In this document: in pieces, positions 15,001 through 23,557 of the stretch
Position numbering within the stretch: position 1 is the first letter of the stretch
How the letters are laid out: every line of letters begins with the position of its first letter
Origin: Chloroflexota bacterium
Lineage (GTDB): Bacteria > Chloroflexota > Dehalococcoidia > Dehalococcoidales > Fen-1064
Length of the DNA stretch: 27,832 nt
NCBI GenBank assembly: GCA_026389745.1
Contig: JAPLHG010000029.1
Span: 1-27,832, forward strand
Direction: 5' to 3'
Program-made: the position numbers and the translations under genes
The notes under the pieces: generated by a model
What the model saw: the letters and a program-made list of their open reading frames with translations, nothing else
What the model was told of the DNA's origin: nothing
Databases searched by the model: none

Positions 15001-16296
15001 TCCCAGATATTTTTTCGCCAGACTGGCGAGAAAGTCTGTTTTCAGCCGGAGACTGGCAATATCAATCTTTTCGTTCTTCCCGTGCACCGAACCACTCATT
15101 GCGGGGTCCATATTAAGGGTCATCACTCCTATACCGTAACTTGGCACACCCATCTCCCGCAGATATCGTGAATCGGTAGCACCGGTACAGATGGAAGGTA
15201 GAATAGGCACATCCCCGACAAACTCTTTCAAGGTACTCTCAATCAGACGATAATATTCATTATCCGAACGTGAGAACGACGGCGCGTGGTACTGCATTGT
15301 CTCCACCTCAACACCACCAAGAATTTCCTTCAGTTCGTTGATAACATATTCCCAGTTCTGACCGGGGAGAATTCTAATATCAATCTGGGCTTCACAGTTA
15401 TCCGGGACAATATTTGTCTTGACACCCCCATGGATAACATCCGGCGAAATTGTCATTCTGGTGACGGCACTCAAATAAGAAACCAGTACTCTGTCACTCA
15501 ATCTCCGGAGGACATCATCGACATTGTCTGCGCTCACTTTATCACTCAAACCATCGAGCCGGGCAAATGTTTGCACCAGACTCTGTGTTTCGGAGGTCAG
15601 GCCAACACGTGGTTTGTAGTTTGCTAGACCGTTTATCACACTTGCCATCTTGACCACAGCATTGTTCTCCATTACCGGAACGGAGCCGTGAGAACTGATA
15701 CCTTTTGATATTAGTTTCATCCACGCCGGCCCTTTCTCCCCGACCGACAAGGAATGGTAGGTCTTACTGCCCATAGCCAGTGGTTCGGCACCTTCATTGA
15801 TGGTAAAGTCCGCCCTGATTTTGTCCGGGTACTTCTCCGCCAGAAACCCAGCACCGAGGTAACCACCAACCTCTTCATCGGCTGTGGCGGCAAAGATGAG
15901 CTTCCCTTTGAGCTTCAGTGTTTGTGCCAGATGGATAACGGCGCAAGCTTCGGCAGCAACCAACCCCTTACAGTCAATTGCTCCTCGCCCATGTACAAAA
16001 CCATCTTTGAGTTCTCCGGAGAAGGGAGGCGAGTCCCAGCCTTCTGTTATCGGTACCACATCGGTATGAGAAAGATAGAGAAGTCTTTTATTGCCTTCGC
16101 CGATACAGGCAATAAAACTCGCCCGTCCCGGACTGGGTTCAATAATTTCATTGGGTATCTGGTACCGATCAAAAAGGCGTTTCAGATATTCAGCGACCCC
16201 TGTTTCTCCACCCGGCGGATTCACCGATTGGATTTTGATAAGGTCAGAGAGAACACTCTCAACTGCCGGATTGCCTCCTTCCTGTTTTCTCCCCAT
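14995..16296 (-). CDS. M20-family metallopeptidase (ArgE/DapE-like)
   Basis: A protein of 433 residues. Co-catalytic two-zinc hydrolase with the family order: LSHTDVV (first His/Asp), GRGAIDCKG (bridging Asp), ATADEEVGG (catalytic Glu pair), INEGAE (ligand), and SVHGKNE near the C-terminus (last His). A lid domain (about 190-310) carries SKGISSHGSVP. The substrate may be an N-acyl amino acid, succinyl-diaminopimelate or a small peptide; the sequence does not decide. ATG at 16296 has GAGGG upstream inside the end of the flavin reductase gene. Last gene of the five-gene run that starts at 19158. Confidence 0.9.
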   Translation of the reverse strand: MGRKQEGGNPAVESVLSDLIKIQSVNPPGGETGVAEYLKRLFDRYQIPNEIIEPSPGRASFIACIGEGNKRLLYLSHTDVVPITEGWDSPPFSGELKDGFVHGRGAIDCKGLVAAEACAVIHLAQTLKLKGKLIFAATADEEVGGYLGAGFLAEKYPDKIRADFTINEGAEPLAMGSKTYHSLSVGEKGPAWMKLISKGISSHGSVPVMENNAVVKMASVINGLANYKPRVGLTSETQSLVQTFARLDGLSDKVSADNVDDVLRRLSDRVLVSYLSAVTRMTISPDVIHGGVKTNIVPDNCEAQIDIRILPGQNWEYVINELKEILGGVEVETMQYHAPSFSRSDNEYYRLIESTLKEFVGDVPILPSICTGATDSRYLREMGVPSYGIGVMTLNMDPAMSGSVHGKNEKIDIASLRLKTDFLASLAKKYLGN

Positions 16297-16301
16297 TGGC
16301 T

Positions 16302-16874
16302 TTATCCCTCTGCCAGCTTTTGCCCTGACTCGTAGGCTTTTTGCAAAGCATCCGGGTGTCTCAGAATGGCACCTTTTCCATCTATCCCGGAGATTAGTAA
16401 TTCGCCGGCATACTCAATATCCAATACGCGACACCATGTCTTCACAATAGCGAGGGACGGCTCGAACATACCCTTGATGCGTGCCCCGCTGACAGAGATA
16501 AAGAAAGCCTTCCTCTTCCGTTCCGTGTTTAGAGGTGAGACCCTGAGAACATATTTCCGCGCCCAGAGACACTGGCAACGGTCAATCATTGCTTTCAGAG
16601 ACGCCGTAGGTCCCATAAACTGTACCGGCGAGACGAGAACAATAACATCTGTCTGCTCCAGCTCATCGTAAATCTTCTGCATATCGTCCTGAATTCGGCA
16701 TTTGCCTTCCTTAAAGCAGGTGTCACAATGCTCGCAGGGCGTAATTTTGAGACTATTGAGACGTATCGTCTTTACATCAGCCCCTTTGCCGGCGGCACCC
16801 TTTAGAAATTCTGCCAGCAAAATGTCGGTGTTACCTCCGCGCCGCGGACTACCGGCAATGCCCAATACTTTCAC
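16302..16874 (-). CDS. Flavodoxin-fold NAD(P)H-dependent FMN reductase-like protein
   Basis: A protein of 190 residues. The N-terminus KVLGIAGSPRRGGNTDILL is the phosphate-binding loop of flavodoxin-like FMN reductases. ITPCEHCDTCFKEGKCRIQDDM carries a four-Cys segment common in the iron-sulfur flavoprotein-like group, and SPVQFMGPTASLKAMIDR follows the FMN ring loop. So it binds FMN and perhaps a cluster; the electron acceptor is unknown. GTG start at 16874 with GGAG 8 nt upstream; the start overlaps the ybeY stop by 4 nt (GTGA), so the two are coupled. Confidence 0.85.
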   Translation of the reverse strand: MKVLGIAGSPRRGGNTDILLAEFLKGAAGKGADVKTIRLNSLKITPCEHCDTCFKEGKCRIQDDMQKIYDELEQTDVIVLVSPVQFMGPTASLKAMIDRCQCLWARKYVLRVSPLNTERKRKAFFISVSGARIKGMFEPSLAIVKTWCRVLDIEYAGELLISGIDGKGAILRHPDALQKAYESGQKLAEG

Positions 16875-17341
16875 AAACCATGCTCCTCAATAATTCTTAG
16901 AATGGCTGCTTCCCTGCTACACATCAATGACTCGCGTTCCGGAATATCATGGTCGTAACCGAGTAGATGTAGAACCCCGTGAATGAGTAATAAGAGTACC
17001 TCTCGTTTTACGGGATGGCTGTGCTCTTCGGCCTGCTGGCTAGCCTGTGGATAGGAGATAATAACCTCTCCCAGATGCATTTTGCCATCCGGGGCACTAA
17101 CAAAGACAGGCTGGTTTCTAATTTGCTCACTCATCGGGAAAGATAGCACGTCGGTTGGTCTATCTTCCTCCAGATATTGCTTGTTCAACTCATGTATTTT
17201 CTCATCACCGATGATAACCAGCCCCACCTCTGAATTGGCACTGACCTGTTCCTCTTCTAGAATCTGACGGATGGCGCCCTTCAGCCAAGCGGGCTTAAGT
17301 TGTTTCTTATATGCCTCATCAATCAGAACATTAATTTCCAT
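16871..17341 (-). CDS. ybeY: Endoribonuclease YbeY
   Basis: About 156 residues. YbeY is a zinc endoribonuclease used in 16S rRNA 3'-end maturation and ribosome quality control. The signature HGVLHLLGYDH (three zinc-binding His) is present near residues 118-128, and EEDRPTDVLSFPM sits before it, as in the family. ATG at 17341 (MEINVLID) matches family N-termini; a GTG at 17359 would add 6 residues. Neither has a good ribosome-binding site. It lies 57 nt after the exporter permease gene, so coexpression with an exporter may be accidental. Confidence 0.9.
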   Translation of the reverse strand: MEINVLIDEAYKKQLKPAWLKGAIRQILEEEQVSANSEVGLVIIGDEKIHELNKQYLEEDRPTDVLSFPMSEQIRNQPVFVSAPDGKMHLGEVIISYPQASQQAEEHSHPVKREVLLLLIHGVLHLLGYDHDIPERESLMCSREAAILRIIEEHGL

Positions 17342-17398
17342 CTGTGCCAATGATAACACAGCGGCGATATCTGCTCAAACCAAATTTAGGTTATACCC

Positions 17399-18169
17399 TC
17401 AGGACACAATTCTCCTGAAGCTCAAACTGGCCACCGTAACCAGCACAACAGTCGCAATGGCGATTGCCAATATATCAACAGGAAACTTGGAAAAATCACC
17501 GGTCACCAGCAACGCTCTGAGGGCATCAACAATATAACTCAAAGGGTTAACCGTAGCGATTGCTTTAAGCCAAGTCGGCATGATGGAAATGGGGTAAATA
17601 GCATTACTGGCGAAGAACAGTGGCATGGTAATAGCCTGACCAATGCCCATCATCCTTTCCCTTGTTTTCAGAAGTGAGGCGAGAGTCAGGCTGAGACCCG
17701 CAAAACACATCCCGAGCAAGACTATGATGATAAGAACACCGAGAATATGCAGGGGGTTTAAAGAAATCTTAACCTGAAGTATTAATGCCAGTATAATGAC
17801 CACGATTGCTTGGAAAATGCCTCTTAGCCCGGCAGAGAGTGTCTTACCTATTACTATGGCAGAGCGCGGCACCGGACTGGCAAGAAGTTTATTCAGTATG
17901 CCGAGGTCACGCTCCCAGACAATCGTAATCCCATAGAAAATAGCTACAAACATGACAGATTGGGCCAAAATTCCCGGCGTCATAAATTGAAGGTATGTGT
18001 ACGGCCCTGTGTTAAAGGTTTTTGTCTGGGTAAAGACTTCCCCAAATACAAGGAGCCAGAGGGCTGGCTGTACACTCCGAATCCATATCTGTGACGAGTC
18101 GTGCCTCACCTTTCTTAGCTCAAATTCCAATAATGTAAAAACACCGGAAAAATATCTTCGTATGCTCAC
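17399..18169 (-). CDS. ABC-2 permease, DrrB-like
   Basis: A protein of 256 residues, the usual size for DrrB/NodJ-type permeases. It has about six membrane helices and the family loop WERDLGILNKLLASPVPRSAIVIGK (near residues 84-108), which contacts the ATPase. It pairs with the ATPase gene next to it to export a hydrophobic drug-like compound or a polysaccharide. The GTG start at 18169 has AGGAGG 8 nt upstream and overlaps the ATPase stop by 4 nt (GTGA). Substrate not predictable. Confidence 0.88.
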   Translation of the reverse strand: MSIRRYFSGVFTLLEFELRKVRHDSSQIWIRSVQPALWLLVFGEVFTQTKTFNTGPYTYLQFMTPGILAQSVMFVAIFYGITIVWERDLGILNKLLASPVPRSAIVIGKTLSAGLRGIFQAIVVIILALILQVKISLNPLHILGVLIIIVLLGMCFAGLSLTLASLLKTRERMMGIGQAITMPLFFASNAIYPISIMPTWLKAIATVNPLSYIVDALRALLVTGDFSKFPVDILAIAIATVVLVTVASLSFRRIVS

Positions 18170-19158
18170 TTTGTTAACCTCCTGAATGTTCTCCGTACCC
18201 TGCTAGCTTCCAGCCACGAATCACCTTCCGCAATTCTGGCACCCGTGTATTTAAGGAATACATCATCGAGACTGGACTTTTCCAAGGATACCGTCTCTAC
18301 CTCTACGTTATTTTTTCTGAGGTTTTCAAGAAGATGCGGTATTAACTTCTCCCCATCAGAAACTATCACGCCGCAATGTTCACCAGAGGAGTCAGAGGTG
18401 ACTGAATAACCAAGCTCTTTGAGCCTGGCTGAACATTCCGAATTTTTTGTGGTGACGGTGACGACATCGCCACCCAGTGAGGCTTTAAGTCGAGAGGGCT
18501 CGCCAATCGTGATTAGCTTTCCCTTACTCATGATACCTAGCCTGTCGCATAAAGCATCGGCTTCATTCATATCGTGAGTAGTCAGGATAATTGTCGTGCC
18601 GAAGTCGCTGCGCAGGTTCTCAACATGTTCCCAGATATTCCTCTTAGCTATCGGGTCAAGACCAATACTGGGCTCATCAAGGAACAATATCTTCGGTCGG
18701 TTTACCAGTGCCTGAGCAATCTCAAGTCTTCTCATCATTCCACCAGAATAAGTATTAACCATACTGCCAGCTCTGTCCTGTAGTTCCAGATATCCAAGCG
18801 CTTCTTTGATACGTTGGCTCCTCTCTTTACTCGGCACACCATATAATTTGCAGGACATGAGAATGTTCTCATACCCGGTCAGTTCACCATCTACTGACAC
18901 GTCCTGAGGCACATACCCAGCCATCTGCCTGACCTTGTCAGAGTAAGCAAGCGCATCAACACCAAAAACACTGATTTTCCCTGAGGTGGGCCTTATCAGA
19001 GTCAAAAGCACACGCATTGTCGTCGTCTTGCCAGCTCCATTCGGCCCGAGGAGACCGAAAATCTCCCCCTCATCTATGGTAAATGAGATGCCATCAACAG
19101 CCATGACTCTGGGATATGTTTTTATGAGGTCTTGAACAACCACTGCTTTATTAGCCAA
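18166..19158 (-). CDS. ABC exporter ATPase, DrrA-like
   Basis: A protein of 330 residues. Walker A GPNGAGKTTT near residues 38-47, signature YSGGMMRRLEIAQAL, Walker B ILFLDEPSIGLDP (Ser where Thr is commoner), and the switch His TTHDMNEADALCDR, followed by the long C-terminal domain of daunorubicin-resistance ATPases (DrrA type). Start is TTG at 19158 with a perfect GGAGG 6 nt upstream. It is divergent from marR, and the shared region at 19210-19262 carries promoters in both directions and MarR-type boxes. So its expression is probably controlled by the MarR protein. Confidence 0.9.
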   Translation of the reverse strand: MANKAVVVQDLIKTYPRVMAVDGISFTIDEGEIFGLLGPNGAGKTTTMRVLLTLIRPTSGKISVFGVDALAYSDKVRQMAGYVPQDVSVDGELTGYENILMSCKLYGVPSKERSQRIKEALGYLELQDRAGSMVNTYSGGMMRRLEIAQALVNRPKILFLDEPSIGLDPIAKRNIWEHVENLRSDFGTTIILTTHDMNEADALCDRLGIMSKGKLITIGEPSRLKASLGGDVVTVTTKNSECSARLKELGYSVTSDSSGEHCGVIVSDGEKLIPHLLENLRKNNVEVETVSLEKSSLDDVFLKYTGARIAEGDSWLEASRVRRTFRRLTK

Positions 19159-19209
19159 ACTGAACCTCCATCACTCGTCTTTTACGTCTCGTGAGACCAG
19201 GATTTTTAC

Positions 19210-19262
19210 AATGTTTCTATTGACATTTTAGTGAACGTTAATTACAATGTCAATACAACATT
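19210..19262. promoter_or_regulatory. Face-to-face promoters and two MarR-type boxes
   Basis: Plus strand: TTGACA (19220-19225), 17 bp, TACAAT (19243-19248), driving marR. Minus strand: TTGACA (19253-19248), 17 bp, TAAAAT (19230-19225), driving the exporter. The 10-bp arms TATTGACATT and AATGTCAATA (19218-19227 and 19246-19255) mirror each other. Each arm also lies in a smaller inverted repeat with AATGT and ACATT ends: 19210-19227 (18 bp) and 19246-19262 (17 bp), the size of a MarR dimer site. Binding would block both promoters. Confidence 0.7.
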
Positions 19263-19285
19263 CATAATGAAGGTGGAGATTAACA

Positions 19286-19750
19286 ATGGAAAAGGCGGAG
19301 TTAGTAAGAGAGATAATTGAGCTTCAGCGTAAGGTGGACCGCGCTCGGAGACAGCGCGAACTCGGCCCCTGGATGGGCTTGCCTCTTACCATTGCCCAAC
19401 TTAAAAGCTTGTTTTTTATTAGCAACCAAGGGAGCACTAACCTGGGGAATCTGGCTGCAGCACTGGGAGTTACCCCAACCAACACGACAGGTATCGTCGA
19501 CCGATTAGTGAAGAAGGGGCTAGTGAGCCGTAACGAGGATGCGCAAGACCGTCGTATGTTGTTACTGCAAGCTACTACCAAAGGGGAGGAACTCGTGACT
19601 AACCTCAGAGACAGAAGAAGAGGCCACATGTCTGAGGTCCTGGCTCTTATGAGTATGGATGAGCTTGCCACTCTAGCTCAGGGGCTCACCTCGCTAGTCA
19701 AAGCCAATGAGGCTCACAAAGGGAAAAACAAGGATTGCGCTGCCCGATAA
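19286..19750 (+). CDS. MarR-family transcriptional regulator
   Basis: A protein of 154 residues. The central winged helix-turn-helix reads LGNLAAALGVTPTNTTGIVDRLVKKGLVSRNEDAQDRRMLLLQATTKGEEL (about 48-98), including the wing with the conserved DxRxxxLxxT pattern. Terminal helices give the dimer interface. MarR proteins repress drug-export genes and release DNA on ligand binding. GGTGGAG lies 8 nt before the ATG. The divergent DrrAB-like exporter is the obvious target. A strong hairpin follows the stop (19815-19850). Confidence 0.9.
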   Translation: MEKAELVREIIELQRKVDRARRQRELGPWMGLPLTIAQLKSLFFISNQGSTNLGNLAAALGVTPTNTTGIVDRLVKKGLVSRNEDAQDRRMLLLQATTKGEELVTNLRDRRRGHMSEVLALMSMDELATLAQGLTSLVKANEAHKGKNKDCAAR

Positions 19751-19814
19751 TCATACTATCTTGCCTAGCCCAAGTTTTTAATATGATAGTTTCCAATTAA
19801 AATTATTGGATAAA

Positions 19815-19850
19815 AGGGGACTTGAGGGGAAAATTCCCCTCAAGTCCCCT
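19815..19850. terminator. Long perfect hairpin after marR
   Basis: Seventeen base pairs (AGGGGACTTGAGGGGAA with its complement) around a two-base centre; a real loop would be AAATT with a 15-bp stem. It is flanked by AAAA upstream, but after it comes TCGTTGG, without a T-tract. It may be a factor-independent terminator of weak form for marR, or a mobile palindromic unit. Confidence 0.5.
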
Positions 19851-19938
19851 TCGTTGGTAGTAGCCCATTTCTTCATCGATAATAGAATCTTTGTCGGCAA
19901 AGTAGTACAATAAATAACTACGATTGCAGTATGGAAGG

Positions 19939-20030
19939 GGAGGGATCGCATAGTGGTCTAGTGCGGCCGCCTGCTAAGCGGTTGCCCTGAGAAATCGGGG
20001 TCGTGGGTTCAAATCCCACTCCCTCCGCCA
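19939..20030 (+). tRNA. tRNA-Ser (anticodon GCU)
   Basis: 92 nt including an encoded CCA. The acceptor stem GGAGGGA pairs fully with TCCCTCC, the anticodon loop CTGCTAA holds GCT on a CCGC/GCGG stem, a long variable arm (CCCTGAGAAATCGGGG) marks it as class II, and the T arm reads GTGGGTTCAAATCCCAC. It decodes AGC and AGU. Lack of an A37-type i6A context means that it is not a target of the MiaB next door. Confidence 0.95.
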
Positions 20031-20166
20031 CCTCAACGAGTATTCTTCTTAATGTCGTCCCTGCCTCCGCAGGAACTCAAATAATTTGGAACAGGCATGG
20101 ATGAGTGTCCGTAATGTTTATATTCTGGTAATGAACATCACGGAACTCTCCATATAGGGTTAACAA

Positions 20167-21414
20167 ATGCCTAATTATCATATCTGGACAATTGGCTGCC
20201 AGATGAACAAAGCAGAATCGGAACGCCTCGCCAGCCTATTCGAGCAAAAGGGATTTCAGGCGGTCTCCGATATTGCTCAGGCAGATATTATCATCCTCAA
20301 TACCTGTGTTGTCCGTCAGAATGCTGAAAACCGCGCTGTCAATAAACTCCGTAACTTAAAAACGCTCAAAAAGACGCGCCCGGACCTGACACTCGCCGTC
20401 ACCGGTTGCTGGGTAGATTCCGATATTGACCGCCTTAAAACCGATTTCCCGTATGTTGACCACTTTTTCAAAGCCGGCGATTGCCCACCGTGGGCAGAGA
20501 AGGACGAGTGGTCTCAAGCCCTACCCGGTCAACCACAACCAGTTACCTATGTGCCTATTATTCAGGGATGTAACAATTTCTGTGCCTACTGCGTCGTCCC
20601 ATACCGCCGCGGAAGGGAGAGGAGCCGCCCTCTATCCGAAGTGGCTTGCGAGGTAAGAGAACTAGCGCGCCGCGGCACAAAGGAAGTCATCCTGCTAGGA
20701 CAAAATGTGGATTCCTACGGGCATGACCTCCCTGACAAGCCGGAACTGGCTGACCTGCTCACCGAACTTAATGACATTGATAGTCTTTACCGCATCCGTT
20801 TCCTAACCAACCATCCCAAAGATATGAGCCATCGCCTGATACAAACGATTGCCCGAATCGACAAGGTCTGCAAACACATCAGTCTTCCGGTACAAGCCGG
20901 GAATAATGAGATATTGAAGGCAATGAGGCGCGGCTACACTGTAGAAGATTACCACCGACTCATCAGCAAAATACGCCGCGAAATACCCGGTGTGGCACTG
21001 AGCAATGATGTCATCGTTGGCTTCCCGTCGGAAAGCGAACCACAATTCCAGCAGACGGTCAGCTTGCTCACAGAACTGAGGTTTGATACTGTCCACATTG
21101 CCGCCTATTCCCCCCGCCCAGGTACAATTGCCGCCAGAGAGCTTGTGGATGATATCCCGGCTGATGAGAAGAAGCGACGTCTATCAATAGTCGAACAACT
21201 CCAGGAAAGAATTGCTGCCGAGATTAATGCCGGGTTGATCGGGAAAACCGTGGAAATCCTCGTTGAAGGCAAGGAGAAAGGGAAGTGGTACGGTCGCACG
21301 GACACGGATAACCTGGTCTTTTTTAACAACAATGCAAACTACATGGGAAAACTGGTAAACTTAAAGATAGAATATTCTGGCCCGTGGTCGTTACAAGGCA
21401 CGGCAAATTACTGA
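20167..21414 (+). CDS. miaB: tRNA-2-methylthio-N6-dimethylallyladenosine synthase MiaB
   Basis: A protein of 415 residues. It adds the methylthio group to i6A37 in tRNAs reading UNN codons. Three N-terminal Cys (11, 47, 81) hold the auxiliary 4Fe-4S cluster in the MTTase domain. The radical SAM motif CNNFCAYC (Cys 135, 139, 142) holds the second. The C-terminal TRAM domain is about residues 345-412. YVPIIQGCNNFC and GQNVDSYG are MiaB-type signatures. AGGG precedes the ATG at fair spacing. It runs into yajC 14 nt later. Confidence 0.93.
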   Translation: MPNYHIWTIGCQMNKAESERLASLFEQKGFQAVSDIAQADIIILNTCVVRQNAENRAVNKLRNLKTLKKTRPDLTLAVTGCWVDSDIDRLKTDFPYVDHFFKAGDCPPWAEKDEWSQALPGQPQPVTYVPIIQGCNNFCAYCVVPYRRGRERSRPLSEVACEVRELARRGTKEVILLGQNVDSYGHDLPDKPELADLLTELNDIDSLYRIRFLTNHPKDMSHRLIQTIARIDKVCKHISLPVQAGNNEILKAMRRGYTVEDYHRLISKIRREIPGVALSNDVIVGFPSESEPQFQQTVSLLTELRFDTVHIAAYSPRPGTIAARELVDDIPADEKKRRLSIVEQLQERIAAEINAGLIGKTVEILVEGKEKGKWYGRTDTDNLVFFNNNANYMGKLVNLKIEYSGPWSLQGTANY

Positions 21415-21428
21415 AGGAGGAGAGAGGA

Positions 21429-21839
21429 TTGCGCAAGACAAATATTTTGGTTATAGGATTAATACTGGCATTGCTGGCTACAATAGCGTTTGTGGGTGGC
21501 TGTTCAACAACCACACCCGCCACTACTAGCACTGGGAGCACAACGTCGGCTAGCACCTTGACAAGCCTTCTGCCGATGATTATCTTCATCGTGATTCTCT
21601 TCGCGCTGATGTATTTCTTCACTATCCGACCACAGCGGAAGAGACAACAAGAAGCACAGAAGATGGTGCAGTCACTTCAGCGAGGCGATAGAGTCATCAC
21701 CAATGCCGGCATCTACGGACAGATTGAGAGCGTCTACGAAGACAGTTTTATCCTCAAAACAGAATCCGGAGCAACGATAAAGATTGCCAAGTGGGCTGTC
21801 GTCGGTAAGCAACCGGAGGAAACAGCCAGGACCAGTTAA
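21429..21839 (+). CDS. yajC: YajC-like Sec accessory protein with lipobox signal
   Basis: About 136 residues. The C-terminal two-thirds is YajC: a membrane helix (LLPMIIFIVILFALMYFFT), the RPQRKRQQE motif, then GDRVITNAGIYGQI and a short beta domain. YajC binds SecDF. Unusually, it starts with a second hydrophobic segment ending in FVGGC, a lipobox, followed by a Thr/Ser-rich linker. So it may be a lipoprotein with a following transmembrane helix. Start is TTG at 21429, 8 nt after a perfect AAGGAGG that overlaps the miaB stop; the upstream frame from 21384 lies inside miaB. secD/secF are not in the window. Confidence 0.85.
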   Translation: MRKTNILVIGLILALLATIAFVGGCSTTTPATTSTGSTTSASTLTSLLPMIIFIVILFALMYFFTIRPQRKRQQEAQKMVQSLQRGDRVITNAGIYGQIESVYEDSFILKTESGATIKIAKWAVVGKQPEETARTS

Positions 21840-21916
21840 AATCTACAGCGTACACTGTTGTCTTACTAATTAGTGCTAGAAAGCTTCGGGTTTATCTGGC
21901 GAGGAGTAGTGCTGAG

Positions 21917-23461
21917 GTGAGCTATTTCGACTACATCTTAGTAGGTAGCGGTATTGCTGGGCTTTACACTGCCCTGCTGGCAAAAGAGCAGGGCAGTGTG
22001 CTTATTATCACCAAGAGTGCTATTGAAGACTGCAATACCAAGCATGCCCAGGGAGGTATTGCCGCCCCTATCGGCGCCAATGATTCGCCGGAACTGCACA
22101 TTCGGGATACTCTCGCCGCCGGCAATGGTTTGTGCGATGAGGAGGCAGTGCGAATACTGGCTACCGAAGCTCCTGACCGCATTTCTGACCTGGTATATCT
22201 TGGTGTACCCTTCGATATGCTGGATGGCAAAATAGCACTAACAATGGAAGCGGCACATAGCGTCCCCCGCATCCTTCATGCCGGCGGGGATGCGACCGGT
22301 GAGCACATTGAAATTACTCTCAGCCAACGGGTGCGTACCTCCAATATCAGAGTGCTGGAAAACTGCCTGGCAACAGAAGTTCTGCTGGAAAATGGGACGG
22401 TCAAAGGCGTTAAAACCCTTGACCTCCGCACCGGAACTGCTGAGGAGTTTGAGTGTCGCTGGTTGATCCTGGCCACCGGAGGAGCCGGCCAATTGTACAA
22501 GTTCAATACTAATTCGGATGTGGCTACCGGTGATGGTATTGCTCTCGCTTTCAAGGCCGGGGCTGAGATAACTGATATGGAGTTCTTCCAGTTCCACCCC
22601 ACAGCACTGCACCTGCCCGGAGTACCGCCCTTCCTGATATCGGAGGCGGTGCGGGGTGAAGGTGGTATCCTACGTAATATTAATGGATACCGTTTTATGC
22701 CAGACTATACACCAGAGAAAGAACTGGCACCCCGTGATGTGGTTACCCGTAGTATCCTCTACGAAATGGAGAAAACAAACGCTGATAACGTGTTCATCGA
22801 TGTCACGCATCTGCCTCGAAACACCGTTACTACCCGCTTCCCAAATATCTATCGATTCTGTCTTGACCATGGCCTCGATATTACCAAAGACCTGACACCG
22901 GTGGCACCCGCCGCCCACTACATGATGGGTGGTGTCAAGGTAAATACCTGGGGAGAGACTAATATTCCAAGACTGTTTGCTACCGGCGAGACAGCTTGTA
23001 CCGGTGTTCACGGGGCTAACCGGCTTGCTTCAAATTCAATGCTGGAAGTCCTGGTTTTCAGCAAAAGAATTCTGGAGAGAACCAGAAAAGGGAGTGGCCC
23101 AATAATGCCAGCCAAAAAGCAAACCTCGGATGAACATCATCATCTGAAACTCCGGAAGTCGCCCCAAAAAGCGCCCGCGGCTGGCATACTCAGTCTTAAA
23201 TCGCTGATGTGGAACAAGGTGGGCATCATTCGAAATAAGAAAAACCTCACCGAGGCGGCGGATGCTCTCGCGGTATGGCAGAGAAGGCTGCCACAACTTA
23301 CAGGACAAGTTTCTCATGAGTTCAGTAATATGCTTCTGACGGGGCGCTTGATGACCGAAGCGGCACTCATCAGAGAAGAAAGCAGGGGAGCGCACTTCCG
23401 CACCGATTTTCCCCAGAGTTCCCCCGCATGGCAACACCACATCATTTTCACAAAAGAGTGA
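21917..23461 (+). CDS. nadB: L-aspartate oxidase
   Basis: A protein of 514 residues. It oxidises L-aspartate to iminoaspartate, the first step of de novo NAD synthesis, with FAD. FAD-binding GSGIAGLYTALLA lies near residues 9-21. KHAQGGIAA, MEFFQFHPTAL, EAVRGEGG, the active-site Arg in APRDVVTR, and TGVHGANRLASNSMLE all match NadB, as does the C-terminal ESRGAHFRTDFP. GTG start at 21917 has GAGGAG 10 nt upstream. It follows yajC by 77 nt. nadC is 2.5 kb downstream; nadA is not in the window. Confidence 0.94.
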   Translation: MSYFDYILVGSGIAGLYTALLAKEQGSVLIITKSAIEDCNTKHAQGGIAAPIGANDSPELHIRDTLAAGNGLCDEEAVRILATEAPDRISDLVYLGVPFDMLDGKIALTMEAAHSVPRILHAGGDATGEHIEITLSQRVRTSNIRVLENCLATEVLLENGTVKGVKTLDLRTGTAEEFECRWLILATGGAGQLYKFNTNSDVATGDGIALAFKAGAEITDMEFFQFHPTALHLPGVPPFLISEAVRGEGGILRNINGYRFMPDYTPEKELAPRDVVTRSILYEMEKTNADNVFIDVTHLPRNTVTTRFPNIYRFCLDHGLDITKDLTPVAPAAHYMMGGVKVNTWGETNIPRLFATGETACTGVHGANRLASNSMLEVLVFSKRILERTRKGSGPIMPAKKQTSDEHHHLKLRKSPQKAPAAGILSLKSLMWNKVGIIRNKKNLTEAADALAVWQRRLPQLTGQVSHEFSNMLLTGRLMTEAALIREESRGAHFRTDFPQSSPAWQHHIIFTKE

Positions 23462-23557
23462 GCCATGCCTTGGCGATTAATCCTGACCCATGTCACGGCC
23501 AGATTCAGACAAGTATCCTGGGAATGGTAGACCGCAAACTTTTACCAGTTAGTTCGA

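Noticed and set aside
19939..20030. tRNA-Ser as an integration site of a genomic island
   Set aside because: No integrase gene and no repeated tRNA 3' end were found to the right or left; the following genes are housekeeping.
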